Shown here: one piece after another, positions 31,907 through 39,620 of the stretch
How the letters are laid out: each line of letters opens with the position of its first letter
Position numbering within the stretch: position 1 is the first letter of the stretch
Source of the DNA: VAZQ01 sp963835165
Lineage (GTDB): Bacteria > Pseudomonadota > Alphaproteobacteria > Rhizobiales > Xanthobacteraceae
DNA: 64,000 nt
NCBI GenBank assembly: GCA_963835165.1
Contig: CAWIGD010000057.1
Span: 11,285-75,284, forward strand
Direction of reading: 5' to 3'
Notes under the pieces: generated by a model
Told to the model about the DNA's origin: nothing
The model's input: only the letters and a program-made list of their open reading frames with translations
Database searches by the model: none
Translations under genes and position numbers: made by a program

Positions 31907-34651
31907 ATGGCGACCGATCTGTCTGTGACCAAAACGGTGAGCGACGCGACGCCCAACGTCGGCGACCAGATCACCTTCACCGTCACGCTGTCCAACCAGG
32001 GCCCTGACGCCGCCACGGGGGTGCAGGTGACCGATCTGTTGCCGGCCGGGGTGAGCTTCGTGTCGGCGACTCCCGGTCAGGGAACTTACGACAGCACCAC
32101 CGGCCTCTGGGACGTTGGCGCGCTAGCCAACGGCGCCCAGACGGTGCTCACGATCGGGGCCACGGTGGTCAGCCCCGCCGCGCAGACCAACACCGGGACC
32201 ATCAGCGGCGCCGACCAGGTCGACCCGAACACGGCCAACAACACCGCCAGCGCCACCGAGACACCCCAGCAGGCCGACCTGTCTGTGTCGAAAACGGTGA
32301 GCGACGCGACGCCCAACGTGGGCGACCAGATCACCTTCACCGTCACGCTGTCCAATCAGGGTGCCGACACCGCCACGGGGGTGCAGGTGACCGACCTGTT
32401 GCCGGCCGGCGTGAGCTTCGTGTCGGCCAACCCCAGCCAGGGTACCTACAGCAACGTCAGCGGGGTGTGGACGGTCGGTACGGTCAGCCCCGGCGTCCCG
32501 CAGACGCTGAGCATCACTGCCACGGTGGTCAGCCCCGCCGCGCAGACCAACACCGGGACCATCAGTGACGCCGACCAGTTCGACCCGAACATCGGCAACA
32601 ACACCGCCAGCGCCACCGAGACGCCCCAGCAGGCCGACGTGTCTGTGTCGAAAACGGTGAGCAACCCGACGCCCAACGTCGGCGACCAGATCGTCTACAC
32701 CATCACCGTGTTTGACGCCGGCCCCGACGCCGCCACTGGGGTGCAGGTGACGAACCTGCTGCCAGCCGGCGTGAGCTTCGTGTCGGCCAACCCCAGCCAG
32801 GGTACCTACAGCAACGTCAGCGGGGTGTGGACGGTCGGTACGGTCAGCCCCGGCGTCCCGCAGACGCTGAGCATCACTGCCACGGTGGTCAGCCCCGCCG
32901 CGCAGACCAACACCGGGACCATCAGTGACGCCGACCAGTTCGACCCGAACATCGGCAACAACACCGCCAGCGCCACCGAGACGCCCCAGCAGGCCGACGT
33001 GTCTGTGTCGAAAACGGTGAGCAACCCGACGCCCAACGTCGGCGACCAGATCGTCTACACCATCACCGTGTTTGACGCCGGCCCCGACGCCGCCACTGGG
33101 GTGCAGGTGACCGACCTGCTGCCAGCCGGCGTGAGCTTCGTGTCGGCCAACCCCAGCCAGGGTACCTACAACGACGTCAGCGGGGTGTGGACGGTCGGCA
33201 CGGTCAGCCCCGGCGTCCCGCAGACGCTGAGCATCACTGCCACGGTGGTCAGCCCCGCCGCGCAGACCAACACCGGGACCATCAGTGACGCCGACCAGTT
33301 CGACCCGAACACCGGCAACAACACCGCCAGCGCCACCGAGACGCCCCAGCAGGCCGACCTGTCGCTCGTCAAGTTCGTCAACGGCCAGGACGCCGACAGT
33401 CCGACCGGGCCGCACGTGGCCGCCGGCAGCACGGTGACCTTCACCTACGTGGTGACCGACACCGGCAACGTTCCTCTTTCAGGTGTGGTGGTCCGCGACG
33501 ACAATGGCACGCCCGCGAACCCGGCCGACGATTTCAATCCGACCTTCAGCGGTGGTGACACCAACGCCAACGGCCTGCTCGACCTGACCGAGACCTGGAC
33601 CTACACGCGGACCGCCACCGCCCTTGCCGGCCAGCAGACCAACGTCGGCACCGTCACCGGCCAGGACGTCAACACCTTGACGACGGTCACCGACGACAAC
33701 CCCGCCAACTACTTCGGCGACGCCCCGGCCGTCCCGCCGCCGACAAGCGATTTCGACGCCGACAACAAGTCCGACCTTCTGTGGCAGGGCGACAACGGCA
33801 CTGCCGCGATGTGGCTGATGAACGGCACCAACACCACGTTTGTCGGCGCCGCCGGCCCGTTCAACCCAGGGCCGAGCTGGGAGATCAAGGGAACGGGCGA
33901 TTTCAACGGCGATGGTAAGTCCGACATCATCTGGCAGGGCGAAAACGGCACTGCCGCGATGTGGCTGATGGACGGCCCCAACGCCACGTTTGCCGGCGCC
34001 GTCGGCCCGTTCAACCCAGGGCCGAGCTGGGAGATCAAGGGAACGGGCGATTTCAACGGCGATGGTAAGTCCGACATCATCTGGCAAGGCGACAACGGCA
34101 CTGCCGCGATGTGGCTGATGGACGGCACCAACACCACGTTTGTCGGCACCGTCGGTCCGTTCAACCCAGGCACGAGCTGGGAGATCAAGGGAACGGGCGA
34201 TTTCAACGGCGATGGTAAGTCCGACATCATCTGGCAAGGCGATGACGGCACTGCCGCCATGTGGCTGATGGACGGCACCAACACCACCTTTGTCGGCGCC
34301 GTCGGCCCGTTCAACCCAGGGCCGAGCTGGGAGATCAAGGGAACGGGCGATTTCAACGGCGATGGTAAGTCCGACATCATCTGGCAAGGCGAAAACGGCA
34401 CTGCCGCGATGTGGCTGATGGACGGCCCCAACGCCACGTTTGTCGGTGCCGTCGGCCTAGTTGGATTCAACCCAGGGCCGAGCTGGGAGATCAAGGGAAC
34501 GGGCGATTTCAACGGCGATGGTAAGTCCGACATCATCTGGCAAGGCGAAAACGGCACTGCCGCGATGTGGCTGATGGACGGCACCACCGCCACGTTTGTC
34601 GGTGCCGTCGGCCCGTTCAACCCGGGTGCCACCTGGGACATCATCGCGTAA
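31907..34651 (+). CDS. DUF11-repeat protein with C-terminal FG-GAP-like repeats
   Basis: 914 residues, intact. It opens directly with MATDLSVTKTVSDATPNVGD, the first of four DUF11-type Ig-like domains of exactly 120 residues each (consensus ATGVQVTDLLPAGVSFVSA). A divergent fifth beta-sandwich follows (VVTDTGNVPLSGVVVRD, about residues 485-610). The last 300 residues are six 50-residue repeats of the form DFNGDGKSDIIWQGENGTAA, then MWLMDG and FNPGPSWEIKGTG. These carry calcium-binding DxNxDGxxD loops and are nearly the same as the end of the minus-strand giant gene. There is no signal peptide; extracellular export by a type I system is plausible. Likely a surface or secreted adhesin-like protein. 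Confidence 0.88.
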   Translation: MATDLSVTKTVSDATPNVGDQITFTVTLSNQGPDAATGVQVTDLLPAGVSFVSATPGQGTYDSTTGLWDVGALANGAQTVLTIGATVVSPAAQTNTGTISGADQVDPNTANNTASATETPQQADLSVSKTVSDATPNVGDQITFTVTLSNQGADTATGVQVTDLLPAGVSFVSANPSQGTYSNVSGVWTVGTVSPGVPQTLSITATVVSPAAQTNTGTISDADQFDPNIGNNTASATETPQQADVSVSKTVSNPTPNVGDQIVYTITVFDAGPDAATGVQVTNLLPAGVSFVSANPSQGTYSNVSGVWTVGTVSPGVPQTLSITATVVSPAAQTNTGTISDADQFDPNIGNNTASATETPQQADVSVSKTVSNPTPNVGDQIVYTITVFDAGPDAATGVQVTDLLPAGVSFVSANPSQGTYNDVSGVWTVGTVSPGVPQTLSITATVVSPAAQTNTGTISDADQFDPNTGNNTASATETPQQADLSLVKFVNGQDADSPTGPHVAAGSTVTFTYVVTDTGNVPLSGVVVRDDNGTPANPADDFNPTFSGGDTNANGLLDLTETWTYTRTATALAGQQTNVGTVTGQDVNTLTTVTDDNPANYFGDAPAVPPPTSDFDADNKSDLLWQGDNGTAAMWLMNGTNTTFVGAAGPFNPGPSWEIKGTGDFNGDGKSDIIWQGENGTAAMWLMDGPNATFAGAVGPFNPGPSWEIKGTGDFNGDGKSDIIWQGDNGTAAMWLMDGTNTTFVGTVGPFNPGTSWEIKGTGDFNGDGKSDIIWQGDDGTAAMWLMDGTNTTFVGAVGPFNPGPSWEIKGTGDFNGDGKSDIIWQGENGTAAMWLMDGPNATFVGAVGLVGFNPGPSWEIKGTGDFNGDGKSDIIWQGENGTAAMWLMDGTTATFVGAVGPFNPGATWDIIA
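32401..33150 (+). repeat. Near-identical 360-bp DUF11 repeat units
   Basis: The blocks 32401-32760 and 32761-33120 agree almost base for base; for instance the lines at 32461-32700 and 32821-33060 are identical. Differences are limited to a few bases, such as CGAACCTGCT versus CCGACCTGCT. The first unit (31907 on) is more divergent. This indicates recent unit duplication or gene conversion. Confidence 0.9.
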
Positions 34652-35333
34652 TCGAAGGCTCGTCACGGCCATGGGGGACGAGCGGCGCTGACACGCTGCT
34701 CAGCACGAGCGGCGCGAACACACTGGTCGGGATTGGCGGCGACGATCTGTTCTACGTCAACAGCATCGGCGACCGAGGTCGCGGCGCTCTACATGATCGG
34801 CGCCGGGTTGACCGGCCCAGGCTCGGGCAACGCCGATACGCTGCTCAGCAGCGGCGCGCGAGAAGAGAAAAGAATAATCTTTCTGAGGAACGACACAAGA
34901 AATTGGACGCAATTGGATTTGAGTGGGAGCCGCGCAGGTGGCCAAGGCAACACTGATCAGCTTGCTCTCACCTAGCGATGCACGAGTGCACGGCCTGATG
35001 CGAACTTCGGAATTCGGGACACTAAAGCGTGTCCCGCTGAAATGGATTCAAAGCGAGCCGCAAACTCGGTCTGCTCCCTCCCCCCTTGTGGGGGAGGGCT
35101 GGGGAGGGGGGTGGTGCAGTGATGCACGAGCGTTGCCTCATCGCGCTACCCCCCACCCCCAACCCCTCCCCACAAGGGGGAGGGGAGCGCACCGAGTGCG
35201 CGGCGCTGTTCTGCATCAACACCAGCGGGAACCGCTTTAGCGCGCGGCACCGCTGTCCCGCGATGCCGTTGAAAGATCATGACGCACGTGAGCATATAGC
35301 AGCTCGCGCCGAAGCCGGGCCACACGACGTATC
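34652..35333. other. Region with RTX-like remnant and a long palindrome
   Basis: No intact gene. 34682-34860 reads GADTLLSTSGANTLVGIGGD and DLFYVNSIGD, then out of frame GNADTLLSSGA. These are broken hemolysin-type calcium-binding (RTX) repeat sequences just after the DUF11 gene stop. A half palindromic element lies at 35000-35022 and a large C/G-rich inverted repeat at 35065-35196. The rest up to the ATG at 35334 shows nothing else. Confidence 0.6.
35065..35196. repeat. CTCGGTCTGCTCCC...GGGGAGCGCACCGAG long inverted repeat
   Basis: The arms TCCCTCCCCCCTTGTGGGGG and CCCCACAAGGGGGAGGGG, plus flanking CTCGGT/ACCGAG, pair over about 45 bases each side of a GTGATGCACGAGCGTTGC centre. Elements built on CTCCCCCTTGTGGGGGAGG are frequent between genes in Hyphomicrobiales (general knowledge). 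Confidence 0.8.
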
Positions 35334-36083
35334 ATGACCGCCGCACCCGCCGAAGCACTTGCTGCCGCCTTCGTGAGGTCCCGCGACATGGATGGCGGGC
35401 TCGGCGAGCGGCTCGAAGCCTACTCGAACGCTGTGAGGGAGTTCATTCCGGCCTATGCGGAAGCGGTCGATCAATTGGTGTCGCGCCTCTCAAGCAGTGG
35501 CGCCGGACTGGAGGCGCCACGGCCGGGCGAGCCGATGCCTCCATTCGTCCTGCCCGACGAGAGAGGGCGCCTGACCAGTCTCGAGAGCCTGCTGCAGAAC
35601 GGCCCGATCGCAATCACGTTTCACCGCGGACACTGGTGTCCCTGGTGCCGGATCAGCGCGAGCGTCATGGCACAAGCCCGGCGCGACATCGCCGCCGCTC
35701 GAGGTCAGATCGCGGCAATCATGCCCGAGCGGCAGAGGTTCGCGATGGAATTCAAATCCAACACCAAGTCGCCATTCCCCGTCTTTACCGACGTGGACAA
35801 CGGCTACGCACTGTCGCTGAACTTGGCCATCTGGGTCGGGCCGGATCTCGAGCGGATGCTGTCGTCGTTCGGGCGCTCGTTGCCCGATTATCAGGGAAAC
35901 GAGGCCTGGATGTTGCCGATTCCGGCGACCTTCGTGATCGCACGCGATGGTATCGTGACGGCACGCTTTATCGATCCGGATTTTCGCCGACGAATGTCGG
36001 TCGAGGAGTTGATTGCGGCGCTCGAAGCCGCGTCGAAGCGCGGACGAGGTCTGCGAGAAGATGAAGGAGCTGGGGTTGGTTGA
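35334..36083 (+). CDS. Peroxiredoxin-like (AhpC/TSA) family protein
   Basis: 249 residues. A helical N-terminal region of about 60 residues precedes a thioredoxin-fold domain beginning PRPGEPMPPFVLPDERGRLT. The active site is FHRGHWCPWCR, a CxxC pair rather than the PxxxTxxC of classical peroxiredoxins. A conserved FTDVDNGYALSLNLAIWVG block and PIPATFVIARDG with a cis-proline follow. It probably acts as a cytosolic thiol-disulfide or peroxide reductase; substrate unknown. A close paralogue is encoded at 37826. Its 3' end (35976-36043) is also present as a fragment at 31524. Confidence 0.88.
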   Translation: MTAAPAEALAAAFVRSRDMDGGLGERLEAYSNAVREFIPAYAEAVDQLVSRLSSSGAGLEAPRPGEPMPPFVLPDERGRLTSLESLLQNGPIAITFHRGHWCPWCRISASVMAQARRDIAAARGQIAAIMPERQRFAMEFKSNTKSPFPVFTDVDNGYALSLNLAIWVGPDLERMLSSFGRSLPDYQGNEAWMLPIPATFVIARDGIVTARFIDPDFRRRMSVEELIAALEAASKRGRGLREDEGAGVG

Positions 36084-36104
36084 AAAAAGCGATGATCCAG
36101 GCCG

Positions 36105-36389
36105 CTAAATCCGTGATGCCGCCAGCGCCAGCTCTCCCGCCTCTGTGATCCACATTCGTGTCACATCGACTGCCCCGTCCTCATCCTCAAGGCGCTCGTC
36201 CCTTGCGACCGCTAGGCCGCCGCGAACGAGATCGATCAGTATATCGGCCGGGATGTTCTCCGCTGCCAGGTCCCAGAGGTTGAACTTCTCTTGCAGCCAC
36301 TTGGGAAACACATGCTCGCGCGAGTTCTGACCGCGTAGAAGTCTTCCGCAATAGAAACACCGGTTGCGGGTGTAGATACGGCCGTTCAT
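36105..36389 (-). CDS. HNH-endonuclease-like small protein, probably truncated or chimeric
   Basis: 94 residues if started at the ATG giving MNGRIYTRNRCFYCGRLL; the frame extends upstream to 36521 without better support. CFYCG followed by REHVFPKWLQEKF matches the start of an HNH-type nuclease (zinc-binding Cys pair, then His-Val/Ile-x-Pro-Lys-Trp-Leu). Typical relatives run for another 100-200 residues. Here the C-terminus instead reads LVRGGLAVARDERLEDEDGA and TRMWITEAGELALA, which resembles the end of a small winged-helix protein. So the gene may be a fusion of two fragments. The ribosome-binding site is weak and expression is doubtful. Confidence 0.5.
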   Translation of the reverse strand: MNGRIYTRNRCFYCGRLLRGQNSREHVFPKWLQEKFNLWDLAAENIPADILIDLVRGGLAVARDERLEDEDGAVDVTRMWITEAGELALAASRI

Positions 36390-36453
36390 CGGCCGGAAGG
36401 CTTTTTGGGATTCGGTCTTTGTGCACCACTTCACCCCCCGCGATCCATGTAGA

Positions 36454-36576
36454 TCAGAAAGTACCCGATGAATGCGGGCCTGCCACGCTCTCTGGCCCAA
36501 GCGCCGGTGCCCGTGCCGCAAGCGGCCCGACCGACACCGCGCCGCCCAGCAGGGTGATGAACTCGCGGCGTCTCAT
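36454..36576 (-). pseudogene. Orphan MRRREFITLLGG leader (remnant of an ABC-type substrate-binding protein gene)
   Basis: A good ribosome-binding site (GGAGGAGAAACCG) and ATG 36576 start a 40-codon frame, MRRREFITLLGGAVSVGPLA, ending at TGA 36454. This leader is characteristic of the large family of Rhizobiales putative substrate-binding proteins (ABC_sub_bind), normally about 320 residues. Only the export signal survives here. Confidence 0.65.
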
Positions 36577-36664
36577 CGGTTTCTCCTCCAGCTTTTCACC
36601 GCTGGAAGGCCGTCATCCTCCCGGACTGTCCGAGCATGGCCAGTCTATCGCGGGCGGCGAGCAG

Positions 36665-37324
36665 CTATGTTGGTGCTGCTCTCACTCTGTTCGTTTTGTA
36701 TACCAATGTAATGACCCCGCCTACCAAACAGAGACCCAGCAGACCACTAACTTGAACTGGCCAACTGTTCCATAGAGAGGGACAGCTCTCGCGAATGTGG
36801 CGGGCAGAAACTTGCGCACTGACATATGAAGCCTGGCGAAACGTCTCCTCAACGCCACTTTGTCTAGCGAGATGGCGTCCGAACTCCACGAACTGCTCAT
36901 GCTCCTGAAAAGTCTTGCTGAAATCTGCCCCCTTCTTCCCGCGCATTTCGTCCGCCACCACGCGTAGCAACTCGGCGTATAGGGATGATTGATCTATTCG
37001 CTGCTGGCTGCGGTCTTGGCATAAGCCAAGCTGCACGCATGTTCTCTCCTCAACCTCGGACGCCACCTTCTCGCGCAATTTTGCGTCAGTTGCGATCCTG
37101 TCGGCATACCCCTGAACACAGTAGGACAGCCGATGCTGCATGGCTGCTTCCGACGGTAAGTTCGAGAGTTGCCGAACGCGCTCGATCAGGTCAGTAGGTT
37201 GGAATCCCAAGTCTGAAAGTAGCTCATCAAGAAAATTATAGTCGGACGGAATAGCGGCTTCCTCTGCCCCCACAATAGACCATGATTGAATTAAAATGAC
37301 GCTAGCTATAATCCGCACGGCCAT
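36665..37324 (-). CDS. Hypothetical exported, membrane-anchored protein
   Basis: 219 residues from the ATG giving MAVRIIASVILIQSWSIVGA, a signal peptide. The mature part is mostly helical, with cysteines (LSYCVQGYADRIAT, ERTCVQLGLCQD). Near the C-terminus one hydrophobic segment (VQVSGLLGLCLVGGVITLVY) is followed by a short basic tail, so it is probably anchored facing the periplasm. AT content is higher than in neighbours, suggesting transfer. The frame continues upstream into an MRRREFISLVGG leader at 37426 with its own good ribosome-binding site, so translation could start there. No family is recognised. Confidence 0.6.
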   Translation of the reverse strand: MAVRIIASVILIQSWSIVGAEEAAIPSDYNFLDELLSDLGFQPTDLIERVRQLSNLPSEAAMQHRLSYCVQGYADRIATDAKLREKVASEVEERTCVQLGLCQDRSQQRIDQSSLYAELLRVVADEMRGKKGADFSKTFQEHEQFVEFGRHLARQSGVEETFRQASYVSAQVSARHIRESCPSLWNSWPVQVSGLLGLCLVGGVITLVYKTNRVRAAPT

Positions 37325-37353
37325 GTTTCGGATTAAGCGGCCCTTATGCATGC

Positions 37354-37426
37354 AAAGTGCGAGCGGCCACGCCACCGCCGCGCCGCCGACCAGCGATATG
37401 AACTCGCGCCGTCTCATGCCGAACAT
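37354..37426 (-). pseudogene. Second MFGMRRREFISLVGG leader remnant, in frame with the downstream hypothetical gene
   Basis: GGGAGGGAG precedes ATG 37426. The frame reads MFGMRRREFISLVGGAAVAW, then PLALC, the usual start of ABC_sub_bind-type receptors. It then runs without a stop into the unrelated protein at 36665-37324. It may be a truncated receptor gene whose remaining leader now precedes another coding sequence. Confidence 0.55.
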
Positions 37427-37825
37427 GGGGCTCCCTCCCACGGGTGCCGCCGCCGATCATACCAGCTAGGGACCGCCGGGCGCAGGCGGTTTGACGCATC
37501 AGGAGCATGCCGGGGGAAGGGTCGGCCGGTCCTTGGGACGGACCTGAATCGTTCTGAAATCGATCACCAACGGCGGCGCGGATTGATCACCGGCATTTCC
37601 GGATTGCGCATCGAAGACGTCATGCCGGCCGAGATGCCGGCGCCTCCGACGTCCGCCCAAGCCGCGTATATGGCCGCGCCCGGGGCGAGGCCGGCGGAAA
37701 GCTCGCGGGCCGAGAAGAACCGGAATACGCCTAGAATGGGCCGCGTCCTGGAAAGGCCGGACGGAAACCGCTACCGTGCGCACGCAAGTCCCCTACAGCG
37801 GCAGGCAACGCGCCGGAGCGGTCGA
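37427..37825. other. Intergenic region before the second peroxiredoxin-like gene
   Basis: About 400 bases. On the minus strand a frame reads GVFRFFSARELSAGLAPGAA and later SSMRNPEMPVINPRRRW before a stop near 37570. It looks protein-like but has no start or known family. No repeat or RNA is recognised. Confidence 0.35.
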
Positions 37826-38557
37826 ATGACTCCCGATGTCGGCGGAGAGAGCCTTGACCAGGCTTTCAGACGTGCACGCGAGCTCGAAGTGTCGCTGGGC
37901 GAGCAGCTTCGGGCTTTTGCCGACGATGCCCGACGGCGGCGGCCTGAATTCGCCGCGGCCGTGGATCGACTGGTGGAGCATCTGCGCCAATACGGTGCGG
38001 GCGAATCGGCCCCCCAGCCGGGCGAGCCCATGCCGCCCTTCACGTTGCCCGGCGATGCCGGACACCTCGTCGGCCTCGACCAGCTTTTGGGTGATGGACC
38101 GGTCGCCGTGACCTTCCACCGCGGGCATTGGTGTCCCTACTGCCGGATCAATATCAATGCGCTGGCGCAGGCGCATAGCGAGATTGCTGCGGAAGGTGGG
38201 CAGATCGTCGCCATCATGCCCGACCGGCAGAAATTCGTGGCCGAGCTCCGATCGCAGTCGAACGTGCGGTTCCCGATCCTGACCGACGTGGACAATGGCT
38301 ACGCGCTCTCGCTCAATCTCACCATCTGGGTGGGCGCGGAAATGCAGAAGATGATGGAGGGACACCGGGACCTGCCGACCTTTCAGGGCAACAGCTCCTG
38401 GATGCTGCCGATTCCGGCGACGTTCGTGGTCGGGCGGGACCGGCGGATCAAGGCGCGCTTCTTGGACCCCGACTACCGCAAGCCCATCGCGATCGCGGAA
38501 GCCGGCTGGCGCCCGCAGTGCTGCACGCGTTTGCGAACCGATCAAAGGGACATCTAG
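37826..38557 (+). CDS. Peroxiredoxin-like (AhpC/TSA) paralogue
   Basis: 243 residues. ATG 37826 is chosen because the paralogue at 35334 starts with an equivalent helical region (MTPDVGGESLDQAFRRAREL); the frame is open further upstream without homology. Same layout: QPGEPMPPFTLPGDAGHLVG, active-site HRGHWCPYCR, LTDVDNGYALSLNLTIWVGA, PIPATFVVGRD. The C-terminal 20 residues (AEAGWRPQCCTRLRTDQRDI) do not match the SVEELIAALEAASKR end of the paralogue. A neighbouring frame reads VLHAFANRSKGHL, so a late one-base frameshift near 38490 is likely. Presumed redox function as for the paralogue. Confidence 0.85.
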   Translation: MTPDVGGESLDQAFRRARELEVSLGEQLRAFADDARRRRPEFAAAVDRLVEHLRQYGAGESAPQPGEPMPPFTLPGDAGHLVGLDQLLGDGPVAVTFHRGHWCPYCRININALAQAHSEIAAEGGQIVAIMPDRQKFVAELRSQSNVRFPILTDVDNGYALSLNLTIWVGAEMQKMMEGHRDLPTFQGNSSWMLPIPATFVVGRDRRIKARFLDPDYRKPIAIAEAGWRPQCCTRLRTDQRDI

Positions 38558-38599
38558 CAACTCCATGCGCGGCGAACTGGCATCGCGAACCGCACTAGT

Positions 38600-38700
38600 C
38601 ATGTCCCGGAAAAGTGGGAATCGGTTTTCCGATAAGGACATGCGCAAAACCAAGGAATCTAGAGCGCATCCCGATGCGATCCAATGGGGATGCGCTCTAG
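38600..38700. repeat. Two adjacent palindromes
   Basis: 38600-38642 starts CATGTCCCGGAAAAGTGGG and ends GATAAGGACATG. 38659-38700 starts CTAGAGCGCATCCC and ends GGGATGCGCTCTAG. Both are perfect at the ends with short loops. They lie between convergent genes and may terminate both transcripts. The first is of the same general class as the element at 211. Confidence 0.8.
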
Positions 38701-38732
38701 TGCGGCGCCAAAGCGGCGTTCGCCTGCGGCGA

Positions 38733-39620
38733 TCAATCCGTGTAGCGCGACCAGTCCGCCGCGCGCAGCATCTTCAGGATGGCCGATGCCATCGGCGTGC
38801 GCTGACGGCCTGCGACGCCGTAGAGATAGACGCTGCGACGCAATTCAACGCCGTTGACGGGCGCATGCTTCAAGGTCTCGGGACGCGGCGCGGTGCGCGG
38901 AACGAACGCGACGCCCAGGCCGGCCTCCAGCAAAGTGATGAGGTCGCGCTCGGATGTGAGCTCGTGGCCTTTGTCCACATCGAGATGATGGCCGCGAATG
39001 AGTGCTGCCGTCTGTTCCGCCTGCTCGCAATAGGCGCGCCGCAACCAGCGCTCCTGTCGCAGGTCTTCGATCTCGATCATCGGATGCGCGGCGAGACGAT
39101 GCTTGGCATTGAAGATCAGGCCGAACTCTTCGGTGAACAGCGGCCAGCGCTCGAGACGCTCCCATTCCTCGCCGATGTCCCCTGCAACGGCGAGCTCGGC
39201 ATCCCCCGCCTTGAGGAACTCCACGACCTGCGGCGCGGTCCCGCGCAGCAATTTCACTTCCAGCCGGTTGAACAGCCGGATGAGCTCGGTCAAATGCGGC
39301 GTCAGTAACTCCAAATTGATCGTACGCGACAGGGCGAGCTTGAGGGCTCCGACCTCGCCGCTCTGGATGGCGGCCGCCAGGGAGCGCGCGCCGAGCGCAC
39401 TCTCGTAGCATTGCTTCAAGAGCGGATGCATGCGCTGCCCAAGCTCCGTCAGCTGAGCTTGCGGGCGTTCGCGGCGAAACAGGTCGCCGCCGAGCTCGTC
39501 CTCGAGCTGCTTGATGGCGCGGGTGAGCGAAGGCTGCGTCACGTTGCACTTTTCGGCGGCCTTGGTGAAATTGAGCTCGCCGACGGTCGCCAGGAAATAT
39601 CTGACCTGATGCATTTCCAT
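38733..39620 (-). CDS. LysR-family transcriptional regulator
   Basis: 295 residues. The N-terminal winged helix-turn-helix is complete: MEMHQVRYFLATVGELNFTK, AAEKCNVTQPSLTRAIKQLE, then DELGGDLFRRER. The C-terminal periplasmic-binding-like effector domain includes LTPHLTELIRLFNRLEVKLL and LEAGLGVAFVPR. LysR regulators usually control a divergently transcribed neighbour in response to a small metabolite. Here no intact divergent gene is adjacent (39.6-40.4 kb holds only remnants), so the target cannot be inferred. Confidence 0.93.
   Translation of the reverse strand: MEMHQVRYFLATVGELNFTKAAEKCNVTQPSLTRAIKQLEDELGGDLFRRERPQAQLTELGQRMHPLLKQCYESALGARSLAAAIQSGEVGALKLALSRTINLELLTPHLTELIRLFNRLEVKLLRGTAPQVVEFLKAGDAELAVAGDIGEEWERLERWPLFTEEFGLIFNAKHRLAAHPMIEIEDLRQERWLRRAYCEQAEQTAALIRGHHLDVDKGHELTSERDLITLLEAGLGVAFVPRTAPRPETLKHAPVNGVELRRSVYLYGVAGRQRTPMASAILKMLRAADWSRYTD

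Noticed and set aside
32123..33415. 430-codon minus-strand frame opposite the DUF11 repeats
   Set aside because: Repetitive shadow of the 360-bp units; the plus-strand protein has clear DUF11 domains and a good ribosome-binding site.
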